From: Allobosea sp.
Lineage (GTDB): Bacteria > Pseudomonadota > Alphaproteobacteria > Rhizobiales > Beijerinckiaceae
Reading direction: 5' to 3'
Assembly: GCF_017308075.1 (NCBI RefSeq)
Contig: NZ_JAFKFX010000053.1
Location: forward strand, 1 to 44,665
DNA length: 44,665 nt
Shown: positions 8,529 through 17,222 of the stretch, piece after piece
How positions within the stretch are numbered: position 1 is the stretch's first letter
Layout: each line of letters opens with the position of its first letter
Translations under genes and position numbers: made by a program
The notes under the pieces: model-generated
Database searches by the model: none
What the model was told of the DNA's origin: nothing
The model's input: only the letters and a program-made list of their open reading frames with translations

Positions 8529-8794
8529 AACTACTTCGACCGTCGAGTGTGGTTGCGCTTCTGATAATTGCAGCGCCCGCGCTGGCTCAGCCGGCCGGCA
8601 TGGGCGCAGGGTGCATCAAGGGCTACGAAGTCTACGCTGGATCCAAAGGCTCGAAGGCTTTCGCCAAGGGCAAGACCAAGGGTTGCGGCTATGCGTATGG
8701 CAAGGCGGACATCGCCGAAGCGCGCAAGGCCGCTCTCAACTTTTGCCGCGGGCACGGGGGCGATAGCTGCCGTGTGGTCGAAAGCAGCAGATAG
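8525..8794 (+). CDS. Small secreted protein with glycine/lysine-rich mature region
   Basis: The 89-residue product has a clear signal peptide: a basic start, a hydrophobic core and an Ala-Leu-Ala-Gln cleavage site near residue 21. The mature part has four cysteines (near residues 30, 49, 73 and 81), likely two disulfides, and a Ser-Lys-Gly-Ser-Lys / Lys-Gly-Lys-Thr-Lys-Gly segment. It may resemble small exported proteins of the DUF4189 type, but I do not assign it. The ATG overlaps the pseudogene's TGA, with a G-rich stretch just upstream as ribosome binding site. It would act in the periplasm or outside the cell. Confidence 0.65.
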   Translation: MKLLRPSSVVALLIIAAPALAQPAGMGAGCIKGYEVYAGSKGSKAFAKGKTKGCGYAYGKADIAEARKAALNFCRGHGGDSCRVVESSR

Positions 8795-9171
8795 CAAGGC
8801 GCGATCTCGCTGCCATCCAGGGCTGACGAAGCAGCCCCGGATCTGCGAGGTTCTGACCATCACCGTAGAGGCCCGCCGCCAACCAGCGGCGGGCTTTTCT
8901 CAGGTTGGAGGCATCGGGCAAGCATCACCGAACAGCCCGGCATGATTTGAGACGGTAAGCGGACTTTCAAGCGACCGATAACGACCGCTATCGACCCGAG
9001 TTGAGGCTGCTCCGGTCTTCGCCGGTCGTTCGGTCCGATGCTATAATACTGAGATAGATCACGTGGCCGCGTCCGAACGGACGTGCGGCGATCTAATGTC
9101 CACATCGGCGATAAGCGCTGCCACGTCGCGGCGGTCCAGCCATACATGTGCGGGACAATACGTGCCCTCTC
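8795..9171. other. Gene-free stretch with terminator, TATAAT box and partial dispersed repeat
   Basis: No supported reading frame lies here. The stretch holds the terminator at 8871-8898, a 15-base match (9029-9043) to the dispersed repeat at 26865-26912, a TATAAT at 9042-9047 facing right, and a small palindrome around 9070-9083. The possible -35 partner of TATAAT (TTCGCC at 9018-9023, 18-base spacer) is poor, and no rightward gene follows. The next gene ends at 9172 on the opposite strand. Confidence 0.5.
8871..8898 (+). terminator. Intrinsic terminator
   Basis: GCCCGCCGC at 8871-8879 pairs perfectly with GCGGCGGGC at 8886-8894 around a six-base loop, followed directly by TTTT at 8895-8898. 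It lies 76 bases after the small secreted protein gene and probably ends that transcript. Confidence 0.8.
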
Positions 9172-10494
9172 TCAATCATGCCGGTGCATCGCCGATTCAT
9201 GCTTGGTGTCGCGCATGGTCGAATAGACCAGGAGCGAGATGAAGATCATGCCGGCGAGATAGTAGTAGAACCATTGCTCATGGCCCTGCTGCTTGAAGAA
9301 CAGGGCGATGGCGGGCGCCGTGCCGCCGAAGATCGAGACCGTCACCGCATAGGGCAGGGCGACGCCGGTCGCCCGGATCGAGGTCGGGAACAATTCGGCC
9401 TTCACCACCGCGTTGATCGAGGTATAGCCGGCGACGAAGACCCAGGCGCCGGCGATCAGCAGGAAGGCGACGAAGGGCGACTTGGTGTGCGAGAGGGTCG
9501 TCAGGATCGGCACGGTCAAAAGGGCACCGGCGAGGCCGAAGAACACCAGCAGCGGCTTGCGGCCGATCCGGTCGGAGATCCAGCCATAGAGCGGCTGCAG
9601 GATCAGCGCGAAGATCAGCGATCCCGCGATGACATAGGTGGTGGTGATATCGGAGAGGCCGACCGTCTGCTTCACGAAGGTCTGCATATAGGTGGTGAAG
9701 GTGTAGAAGGCGGCGGTGCCGCCGGCGGTGAGCCCGACCACGATCGCGACCTCGCGGGGATAGCGCGTGAGGCCGCGCAGCGAGCTCTCCTTGTTCGGCC
9801 CGGCCTTCTTGGCCGCGACGAAGGCTTCGGTCTCGTGCATGTGCCGGCGCATGAACATCGCGGTGATCGCGAGCAGGGCGCCGATCACGAAGGGGATGCG
9901 CCAGCCCCATGCCACCAGTTGTTCATGCGTCAGGAAGACGTTCTGCAGGAGCAGCAACACCAGGATGGCGGTCAGCTGGCCGCCGATCAGTGTGACGTAC
10001 TGGAAACTCGAATAAAAGCCGCGATGCTCGGGATGGGCGATCTCCGTGAGATAGGTGGCGCTGGCGCCGTATTCGCCGCCGAGGCTGAGGCCCTCGATCA
10101 CCCGGGCCAGCGCCAGCATCACCGGTGCGGCAAAGCCGATGCTCGCATAGGTCGGCGTCACCGCGATGATCAGCGAGCCGAAGCACATCATCACCACCGA
10201 GAGCGTCAGCGAGAGCCGGCGGCCATAGCGGTCGGCGAGATGCCCGAAGAGCCAGCCACCGAGCGGGCGCACGATGAAGCCGGCGGCGAAGAGCGTGGCG
10301 GCGTTGAGCTGCTGCACCACGGGATCGCTGGACGGGAAGAAATGTGGCGCGAAGTACAGCGCGAAGGCGGTGTAGGCGTAGAAATCGTACCATTCGACGA
10401 GATTTCCGACAGAGCCGATGAAGATCGCCTTGAGGCGCCTGCCGGTGTCCGCGAGATCCATGCCGCCATCAGCGGTGATTGCCGGTTCCGACAT
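9172..10494 (-). CDS. MFS transporter, metabolite:H+ symporter (MHS) family
   Basis: The 440-residue inner-membrane protein has twelve predicted spans. Near the N-terminus Gly-Asn-Leu-Val-Glu-Trp-Tyr-Asp-Phe-Tyr is the hallmark of the MHS branch (ProP, KgtP, ShiA), followed by Arg-Pro-Leu-Gly-Gly and Gly-His-Leu-Ala-Asp-Arg-Tyr-Gly-Arg-Arg, the loop 2-3 signature of the major facilitator superfamily. A Gly-Leu-Ser-Leu-Gly-Gly-Glu-Tyr-Gly segment is also typical. Relatives import alpha-ketoglutarate, proline/betaine or other organic acids with protons; the sequence leans to the organic-acid (KgtP-like) side. No catabolic gene is adjacent, so the substrate stays open. It is divergent from the HAD gene. 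Confidence 0.9.
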   Translation of the reverse strand: MSEPAITADGGMDLADTGRRLKAIFIGSVGNLVEWYDFYAYTAFALYFAPHFFPSSDPVVQQLNAATLFAAGFIVRPLGGWLFGHLADRYGRRLSLTLSVVMMCFGSLIIAVTPTYASIGFAAPVMLALARVIEGLSLGGEYGASATYLTEIAHPEHRGFYSSFQYVTLIGGQLTAILVLLLLQNVFLTHEQLVAWGWRIPFVIGALLAITAMFMRRHMHETEAFVAAKKAGPNKESSLRGLTRYPREVAIVVGLTAGGTAAFYTFTTYMQTFVKQTVGLSDITTTYVIAGSLIFALILQPLYGWISDRIGRKPLLVFFGLAGALLTVPILTTLSHTKSPFVAFLLIAGAWVFVAGYTSINAVVKAELFPTSIRATGVALPYAVTVSIFGGTAPAIALFFKQQGHEQWFYYYLAGMIFISLLVYSTMRDTKHESAMHRHD

Positions 10495-10731
10495 AGCCTT
10501 GCTCCGCGCTCAGTCCGGTCCGAGCGAGCGGATCGCTCAGGCGCGGGTCATAAACGCGCAAGCTCGCCAGACGTTCCGCCTGCGCGATGAGGATCGTGCA
10601 GGACTGCTCTGCCCACGCAGCATGTTGCGGATGATAGCGGCCCGCCCGCGTTGACGCCTGCATCACCTTGCGGCAAAGCACCCGGCCCCAATGATCCGTC
10701 CCGATCAGCCAGCCCCAGACCGGTCGCCGCG

Positions 10732-11361
10732 ATGCCCGCCTTTTCCCTTGCGATCTTCGATTATGACGGGACGTTGGCCGACAGCTTTCCGTGGTTCTGC
10801 TCGGTGCTCAACCAGACGGCGCGCCAGTTCGGCTTCCGGGAGGTCGCCGCGGGCGAGGCCGACGCGCTTCGCGCACTCGAATCACGCGAGATCATGGCTC
10901 GCCTCGGCGTGCCCTTGTGGAAGCTGCCGGTTATCGCGGTGCATATGCGCCGGCTGAGCGCCGAGGCGGGGGATGCGGTGCCGCTCTTTCCGGGCGTCGA
11001 ACCGATGCTCGCGAGCCTGGCGGCCAGCGGCGTGACGATCGCGATCGTGAGCTCCAACGGCGAGGAAGCTATTCGCGGCACGCTCGGCCCGGCGGCGAGC
11101 CATGTGAGCCATTTCGACTGTGGTGCGTCGCTCTGGGGCAAGAGCGCCAAGTTCAAGGCGGTCATCGCGAAGGCCGGGGCTCTCAGCCAGCGCACGATCT
11201 CGATCGGCGACGAGATCCGCGACATCGATGCGGCGCGGCGGGCCGGCATTGCGGCTGGCGCGGTGACCTTCGGCTACAACACGGCAGCGTCGCTGCGGGC
11301 GCGGGGGCCTGATCTGATCTTCGACAGCTATGAAGAGCTGACAGCGAAGCTTACGGCCTGA
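10732..11361 (+). CDS. HAD-superfamily hydrolase (phosphoglycolate-phosphatase-like)
   Basis: The 209-residue protein opens with Ile-Phe-Asp-Tyr-Asp-Gly-Thr-Leu-Ala-Asp, the DxDGT catalytic motif of HAD phosphatases. Motif II is Ile-Val-Ser-Ser-Asn, and motif IV is Ile-Gly-Asp-Glu-Ile-Arg-Asp-Ile-Asp-Ala-Ala, with a helical cap between. It is probably a cytosolic small-molecule phosphatase; phosphoglycolate is one possibility but the substrate cannot be fixed. The ATG at 10732 is chosen because the hydrophobic first strand follows at once; an upstream in-frame ATG at 10651 only adds low-complexity sequence. Its TGA is immediately followed by the stop of the convergent DUF2865 gene. Confidence 0.87.
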   Translation: MPAFSLAIFDYDGTLADSFPWFCSVLNQTARQFGFREVAAGEADALRALESREIMARLGVPLWKLPVIAVHMRRLSAEAGDAVPLFPGVEPMLASLAASGVTIAIVSSNGEEAIRGTLGPAASHVSHFDCGASLWGKSAKFKAVIAKAGALSQRTISIGDEIRDIDAARRAGIAAGAVTFGYNTAASLRARGPDLIFDSYEELTAKLTA

Positions 11362-12555
11362 TCAGGGCCGGGCGGTCGCGCCGACGCCGAGATTGGGCGC
11401 GAGGTTCGGCGCGACGATCCGCACCGTGCGGCGCTCGCCGGTAACGCTCTTGCTCTCGCGCTTCAGCCCGTCGCCCTGCTGCACCGTCTTCTCGCTATCG
11501 ATCCTTTGCGGGCCGACGCCGGCGGATTCGGTGCTCGCCGTCGGCACATTGGCGTCCGCCGTGGGTTCGTCGCCGGGGGCGGCCTGGAGCACGGTCGGGG
11601 CAGGCGCCGCGGGCGCCGGCTTGGCCTCCGGCGCATTGGCGGCGCCCTTCTTGCCGCGCGCCGGTGCCTCCGGCTTCGGTCGCGACATCTCCAGCGAGCG
11701 CTGCTCGGTGACGATGATGTCGCCCTTGCGCTGCTCGATCAGGCTCTCGGCGTCCTGCAGGGCCTGGGCCCAGCTCTGGCCGGGGGCCCGGCAGGTGCAG
11801 GTCGCGTCGAAGCTGCGGGTATATTTCAGGGCGTTCGGCAGCGAGGCATAGGGCGTGCCGGTGCTGCGCGAGACCGCGTTCTGGATGTCGCCGCCATTGC
11901 TCATGCCGAAGGCGAGCGTCTCGGTGCCGGGGCAGAGCGCCTGGCACATCTCGTCCTGGCCTTCGCGGCCGCCGGGGCTGTTGGCGAGGGGAAAGAAATA
12001 GCCGTCGCAGGTGCGGACGCAGACGCTGTAGGGGCCACCCTGGCGCGGCTGGCTTTCGCCGGGGTCCAGCGGATCGGGATCGAGCTCGGGCATGGTGGAG
12101 TCGATCTCGCCGCGGCGCGGCTCGATGCCGAAGATCGTCTCGAAGAAGCCGCGGCGCTGCTCGCGGCAGTTATTGTCGATGAGGGCGGCGAGCTGGGCGC
12201 GGCGCTGCTCGATGCCACCGTTCTGCGCCTGCCGCTGCAAGGCGCCGTACTGGGCCTCGAGCTGGCCGAGCTGGGCCCGGATGCCACCGCATTGCGGCGG
12301 TGTCTGCTCGCCGAAGAACAGGAAGCCGCCGCGGTCACACCCCATCGAACGGTATTGCCCGGAGAGTCGGGCGATCTGCGACGCGACGCGCTGCGCCGCC
12401 TGTGCGGCGCGGGGATCGCCGCCCCGCTGTCCCTGCAGGCTCGCCAGTTCGGCACGCCAGTTGTTGCAGGCGGGCGATTGCGCGACGGCCGCACCGGTCA
12501 GCGCGGCGAGCGCCAGAGCCGGGGCGAGGAGACGTCGGAGCGTAGCGAAGATCAT
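11362..12555 (-). CDS. DUF2865 domain secreted protein
   Basis: The 397-residue precursor starts with a signal peptide (residues 1 to about 25, ending Ala-Val-Ala-Gln). The N-terminal mature part is Gln/Arg-rich and helical, likely coiled coil. The central part (about 190-285) holds the Cys-rich DUF2865 signature: Tyr-Ser-Val-Cys-Val-Arg-Thr-Cys-Asp-Gly-Tyr-Phe-Phe-Pro, then Cys-Gln-Ala-Leu-Cys-Pro and Cys-Thr-Cys. The C-terminal 100 residues are Pro/Ala-rich and low in complexity. The family is common in Hyphomicrobiales and has no known function; it is probably periplasmic or cell-wall associated with disulfides. The ATG at 12555 starts directly at the signal peptide. Confidence 0.85.
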   Translation of the reverse strand: MIFATLRRLLAPALALAALTGAAVAQSPACNNWRAELASLQGQRGGDPRAAQAAQRVASQIARLSGQYRSMGCDRGGFLFFGEQTPPQCGGIRAQLGQLEAQYGALQRQAQNGGIEQRRAQLAALIDNNCREQRRGFFETIFGIEPRRGEIDSTMPELDPDPLDPGESQPRQGGPYSVCVRTCDGYFFPLANSPGGREGQDEMCQALCPGTETLAFGMSNGGDIQNAVSRSTGTPYASLPNALKYTRSFDATCTCRAPGQSWAQALQDAESLIEQRKGDIIVTEQRSLEMSRPKPEAPARGKKGAANAPEAKPAPAAPAPTVLQAAPGDEPTADANVPTASTESAGVGPQRIDSEKTVQQGDGLKRESKSVTGERRTVRIVAPNLAPNLGVGATARP

Positions 12556-12872
12556 CGGAGGACGCGTCTGAACCCTTGTTGGCCATCGGGCGCCGCTGGT
12601 GGCGCGCAGTGTTCGAGCACATGTCACAAAGGCGACGGAACTATGGAGCCTTAGCCACGCAGATTCGCATCTGCATGCCAGACGAAGGCCGAGATGGCAT
12701 ATTTACGGGATGTCGACAATCGCCCGTGCCACCGCTCGTCCTTCAGGAGAGGGCAGTCCGAGGCCCCATCCGCGAGGCAAAGGGCGTGGTGGTGCGGGGC
12801 CTGCCAAACGACTAGAAGCGAAGGCAGCGCGGACCGTCGTCCCGCGCATTCCTCGATCAGGCGAAGCGAACC

Positions 12873-13823
<951 letters not shown>

Positions 13824-13877
13824 GCGCGGGCTCGCGGCCGCCCGTACTGCGGAATGCGCCTCTGCCTTTTTGGGCGA

Positions 13878-14366
13878 TCAGGCGCCTTCCTCGTGATAGG
13901 TGCCGGCCAGAAGCCGCCCGCGCTCGGTCAGCACCGCAAGTACGCGCTCGAAGGTCCGCAGCTCGTCGGCGGCGATGCCCTCGGTCCAGCGCTGCTCGAA
14001 GGCGAGCGCCAGCGGCACGATCTGGGCGTAAACCCGCGCTCCGGCGGCTGTCAGCGAGACGAAGGATTCGCGCCGGTCGGCCCGGTTCTCGCTGCGCGCC
14101 ACGAGGCCGCGCTGGTCGAGTCCGGAGACGGCGCGCGAGACCTTGGTCTTGTGCATTTGCGAGAGTTCGCCGATGTCGCGCGAGGTCATCCGCCCGAATT
14201 CGCCGAGCTGGGCGATCACCCGCCATTCCGGGATGCCGATACCGAATTTCTCGCCATAGATTCGCGCCAGCGCCCGGCTCGCGAACACCGCCGCCACATT
14301 GATGCGGTAGGGTACGAACTGCTCGAGATGCAGGGCGTGCTCGCCGTCTGCCATGGTCGGTTTCAT
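13878..14366 (-). CDS. MarR family regulator, likely of homogentisate catabolism
   Basis: The product (162 residues from the chosen start) is a MarR-type winged-helix dimer. The DNA-binding part reads Ile-Pro-Glu-Trp-Arg-Val-Ile-Ala-Gln-Leu-Gly, Thr-Ser-Arg-Asp-Ile-Gly-Glu-Leu-Ser-Gln-Met-His-Lys-Thr-Lys-Val-Ser-Arg-Ala-Val, and the wing Arg-Ser-Glu-Asn-Arg-Ala-Asp-Arg-Arg. It is divergent from hmgA, a setting typical of HmgR-like repressors that sense aromatic acids. Starts at 14387 (TTG), 14372, 14366 and 14354 are all possible and none has a good ribosome binding site; the operator-like palindrome overlaps the two upstream ones, so a downstream start is preferred. The assigned target is inference from position. 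Confidence 0.85.
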   Translation of the reverse strand: MKPTMADGEHALHLEQFVPYRINVAAVFASRALARIYGEKFGIGIPEWRVIAQLGEFGRMTSRDIGELSQMHKTKVSRAVSGLDQRGLVARSENRADRRESFVSLTAAGARVYAQIVPLALAFEQRWTEGIAADELRTFERVLAVLTERGRLLAGTYHEEGA

Positions 14367-14371
14367 TGACA

Positions 14372-14391
14372 TTAGTTTCACTTGCAACTAA
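14372..14391. promoter_or_regulatory. Putative MarR operator between regulator and hmgA
   Basis: TTAGTT at 14372-14377 and AACTAA at 14386-14391 are exact inverted arms around an eight-base spacer, a 20-base site of the size bound by MarR dimers. It lies at the 5' end of the marR gene and about 150 bases ahead of hmgA, in the divergent region, so autoregulation and control of hmgA are plausible. Binding is inferred. Confidence 0.5.
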
Positions 14392-14539
14392 CCAGCAGCG
14401 GACGGGCAGCGGGCATGGAGCGGATGGAAGCCGGTTTTCGCAGAAGCCGTGCGCCATTTCCACATCCCCTGCCTGAAGCGCGATCATTGTCGGACCGGTG
14501 CCGCTGCAAAAGGCGCCGACGGCCAGGGAGGAAGCAGCC

Positions 14540-15898
14540 ATGAACGTCCAGACGACGTCGCTCTCGGCGATCGGCCAGCAGGTCCAGAACGGACTGCGCT
14601 ACATGTCGGGCTTCGGCAATTCCTTCGAGACCGAGAGCCTGCCGGGGGCGCTGCCGATCGGTCGCAACTCGCCGCAGAAGGCGGCTTACGGGCTCTATGC
14701 CGAGCAGCTCTCCGGCTCGCCCTTCACCGCCCCACGCTCGACCAATGAGCGTTCCTGGCTCTACCGCATCCGACCGAGCGTCAAGCATGGCGGCCGCTGG
14801 ACGCTCGTCGACAAGGGGCTGGTCCGCACCGCGCCCTGCCGCGACGAGACCAAGCCTTCTCTGGGCCCGTTGCGCTGGAGCCCGATCCCGCTTCCGCAGG
14901 AGAAGCTGACCTTCCTCACCGGCCTGCGCACCCTGACCACCGCCGGCGACGGCGACGCCCAGGCCGGCATGGCCGCGCACATGGTCTTCGTCACCGCCTC
15001 GATGGAGCGCGAGTACCTGTTCTGCGCCGATGGCGAGCTCCTGGTCGTCGCACAGGAGGGCCGCCTGCGCTTCTTCACCGAGTTCGGCATCATCGAGATC
15101 GAGCCCGGCGAGATCTGCGTCATCCCGCGCGGCGTCGTCTTCCGCTGCGAGCTGATCGACGGGCCGGCCCGCGCCTATGTCTGCGAGAATTACGGCGGCG
15201 GCTTCACCCTGCCGGATCGCGGGCCGATCGGCGCCAACTGCCTCGCCAATCCCCGCGACTTCCTGACCCCGGTCGCGGCCTATGAGGATATCGAAGAGCC
15301 CTCGACCCTCTACGCCAAATGGGGCGGCGAGATCTTCTCGACGGAGCTCGGCCAGTCGCCGCTCGACGTCGTCGCCTGGCACGGCAATTACGCGCCCTAC
15401 AAATACGATCTGCGGCATTATTCGCCGGTCGGCGCGATCTCCTTCGACCATCCCGACCCGTCGATCTTCACCGTGCTGACCGCGCCCTCGGAGACGCCCG
15501 GCACCGCCAATATCGACTTCGTGATCTTCCCCGAGCGCTGGATGGTGGCGGAAAACACCTTCCGGCCGCCCTGGTACCACCGCAACATCATGTCGGAGTT
15601 CATGGGGCTGATCTACGGCGTCTACGACGCCAAGCCCGAGGGCTTCACGCCCGGCGGCTTCAGCCTGCACAACATGATGCTGCCGCACGGGCCGGACACC
15701 CAGGCCTTCGAGCATGCGAGCACGGTCGAGCTCAAGCCGGTCAAGCTCACCGGCACCATGGCCTTCATGTTCGAGACGCGCTTCGCCCAGCGCGTCACCG
15801 GCTATGCCGCCGGCCTGCCGGAGCTGCAGGAGAACTATGCCGATTGCTGGAGCGGGCTGAACAAGCGCTTTGATCCGAACAAGCGCGAGGCCTGGTGA
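14540..15898 (+). CDS. hmgA: Homogentisate 1,2-dioxygenase
   Basis: The 452-residue iron enzyme opens the ring of homogentisate to maleylacetoacetate. Family marks include [12 protein letters not shown] near the start, the cupin core with [11 protein letters not shown], and the C-terminal iron-site region with Trp-Tyr-His-Arg-Asn, Ser-Glu-Phe-Met-Gly-Leu-Ile and a late Pro-His-Gly-Pro-Asp. Length fits the family. The ATG at 14540 has AGGGAGG eight bases upstream; the in-frame ATG at 14498 does not. The divergent MarR gene probably controls it. Maleylacetoacetate isomerase is not in the window; the FAH-family gene at 17223 probably acts later in the same pathway. Confidence 0.96.
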   Translation: MNVQTTSLSAIGQQVQNGLRYMSGFGNSFETESLPGALPIGRNSPQKAAYGLYAEQLSGSPFTAPRSTNERSWLYRIRPSVKHGGRWTLVDKGLVRTAPCRDETKPSLGPLRWSPIPLPQEKLTFLTGLRTLTTAGDGDAQAGMAAHMVFVTASMEREYLFCADGELLVVAQEGRLRFFTEFGIIEIEPGEICVIPRGVVFRCELIDGPARAYVCENYGGGFTLPDRGPIGANCLANPRDFLTPVAAYEDIEEPSTLYAKWGGEIFSTELGQSPLDVVAWHGNYAPYKYDLRHYSPVGAISFDHPDPSIFTVLTAPSETPGTANIDFVIFPERWMVAENTFRPPWYHRNIMSEFMGLIYGVYDAKPEGFTPGGFSLHNMMLPHGPDTQAFEHASTVELKPVKLTGTMAFMFETRFAQRVTGYAAGLPELQENYADCWSGLNKRFDPNKREAW

Positions 15899-15914
15899 GC
15901 TCCGCTGTCACTCC

Positions 15915-16055
15915 GGCCCTTCGCGCAGCGAAGGGCCCGGAATTCTCAGCGGCGTTTTTTTCGTCATGGTCGGGCCTGTCCCGACCATCTACGTTTTCCC
16001 TCGCCGAAAGCGGTGTCCAAGACGTGGATGCTCGCCACAAGGGCGAGCATGACGA
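15915..16055. repeat. Dispersed palindromic intergenic repeat (copy 1)
   Basis: A 10-base stem (GGCCCTTCGC at 15915-15924 against GCGAAGGGCC at 15928-15937) is followed by a second structured unit with inverted ends, TCGTCATG at 15961-15968 and CATGACGA at 16048-16055. Inside the unit lies the hairpin GGTCGGG-CCTGT-CCCGACC and the hairpin ATGCTCGCC-ACAA-GGGCGAGCAT. The same plan recurs at 18290-18383. A T run at 15955-15961 could make the first part also serve as hmgA's terminator. Confidence 0.6.
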
Positions 16056-16074
16056 GTTGGAGAAGCGTTGCGCC

Positions 16075-17160
16075 TCAGCGCGACTTCAGCCGGTTCATGA
16101 AGGCGTCGTAGGAGAGCTCCGCGACCTGCCACCAGAGCAGGTTCTCGCCGCGGAAGGCGACCATCGACTCATAGCCCTTCTTGAACAGCTCGCTCTTGGC
16201 CGAGGTCTCGGCGTAGTACTCTTCGGCCGCCTTGAGCGAGGCTTCCATGATCGGCTGCGGGAAGGCCCGGAGCTGCGCGCCCTGGCCGACCAGCCGGCGC
16301 AGGCCGCCGGGATTCACGGCGTCGTATTTCGCCAGCATCCAGTTATTGGCCGCCTCGCAGGCATGGTAGACCATGGCCTGGTAGTGCTTGGGCAGCTTGT
16401 TCCACTGCTCCTGGTTCATGACGAGGTGCAGCATGGCGCCGCCCTCCCACCAGCCGGGATAGTAGTAATAGGGCGCGACCTTCACGAAGCCGAGCTTCTC
16501 GTCGTCATAGGGGCCGACGAATTCGGCGGCATCGATCGTGCCGCGCTCCAGCGCCGGATAGACGTCGCCGGGGGCGATCTGGGTCGGCACCACGCCGAGC
16601 TTGGCGAGCACCGAGCCGCCCATCCCGCCGATGCGGAATTTGAGGCCCTTGAGGTCGTCGACCGTCTTCAGCTCCTTGCGGAAGAAGCCGCCCATCTGGC
16701 AGCCGGAATTGCCGCAGGGGATCGCGTAGGCGTTGAACTTGGCCAGGGCCTCGTTGATGATCTGCTCGCCGCCGCCGAAATACCACCAGCTATGCTGCTG
16801 GCGGGCGTTCAGGCCGAAGGGAATGCCGGTGCCGAGGCCGAAGGCCGGCTCCTTGCCGATGTAGAAATAGGTCGGGGTATGGGCGCATTCGACCGTGCCG
16901 GAGCTGACCGCGTCGAGTGCCTGCAGGCCGGGGACGATCTCGCCGGCCGAGAAGGTCTGGACCTGGAACCGGCCGTCGGTGGCGTCCGACATGAACTTGG
17001 CGAACTGCTGGGCGGTGCCGAAGATCGTGTCGAGCTGCTTGGGGAAGCTCGAGGTCAGCCGCCATTTCACTTCGGGCATCGACTGGGCGATCGCCGGCAT
17101 CGCGATCGAGGTCGCAGCGGCGGCGAGCGCCCCAGTTTTCAAAAACGTGCGGCGTTCCAT
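16075..17160 (-). CDS. TRAP transporter substrate-binding protein (DctP family)
   Basis: The 361-residue precursor begins with a twin-arginine signal, Glu-Arg-Arg-Thr-Phe-Leu-Lys followed by a hydrophobic core and Ala-Ile-Ala-Gln near residue 27, so it is probably exported folded by Tat. The mature part has the DctP fold; Trp-Arg-Leu-Thr-Ser-Ser-Phe-Pro, Phe-Arg-Ile-Gly-Gly and Gly-Thr-Ile-Asp-Ala-Ala-Glu fit TRAP binding proteins of the alpha-keto-acid (TakP-like) kind. GGGAGGAG lies 5 bases before the ATG at 17160. No DctQ or DctM membrane subunits are in the window, so it must pair with a transporter elsewhere. It is divergent from the FAH gene with a gap of only 62 bases. Confidence 0.9.
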   Translation of the reverse strand: MERRTFLKTGALAAAATSIAMPAIAQSMPEVKWRLTSSFPKQLDTIFGTAQQFAKFMSDATDGRFQVQTFSAGEIVPGLQALDAVSSGTVECAHTPTYFYIGKEPAFGLGTGIPFGLNARQQHSWWYFGGGEQIINEALAKFNAYAIPCGNSGCQMGGFFRKELKTVDDLKGLKFRIGGMGGSVLAKLGVVPTQIAPGDVYPALERGTIDAAEFVGPYDDEKLGFVKVAPYYYYPGWWEGGAMLHLVMNQEQWNKLPKHYQAMVYHACEAANNWMLAKYDAVNPGGLRRLVGQGAQLRAFPQPIMEASLKAAEEYYAETSAKSELFKKGYESMVAFRGENLLWWQVAELSYDAFMNRLKSR

Positions 17161-17222
17161 ATGGTCTCCTCCCGAAAGCTCGTTGCGCTCTTCATGGCGT
17201 GTCCGGGGAGGAATGAAAAGAG

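Noticed and set aside
9148-10590. 480-codon rightward frame opposite the MFS transporter
   Set aside because: The product is His/Asp/Arg/Glu-rich low-complexity sequence without hydrophobic core; the leftward transporter explains the region.
10469-10681. 70-codon leftward frame upstream of the MFS gene
   Set aside because: It overlaps the MFS start, lacks a convincing ribosome binding site and shows no family or compositional sign of a real protein.
14378-15715. 445-codon leftward frame over hmgA
   Set aside because: Antisense shadow of homogentisate dioxygenase; no domain visible.
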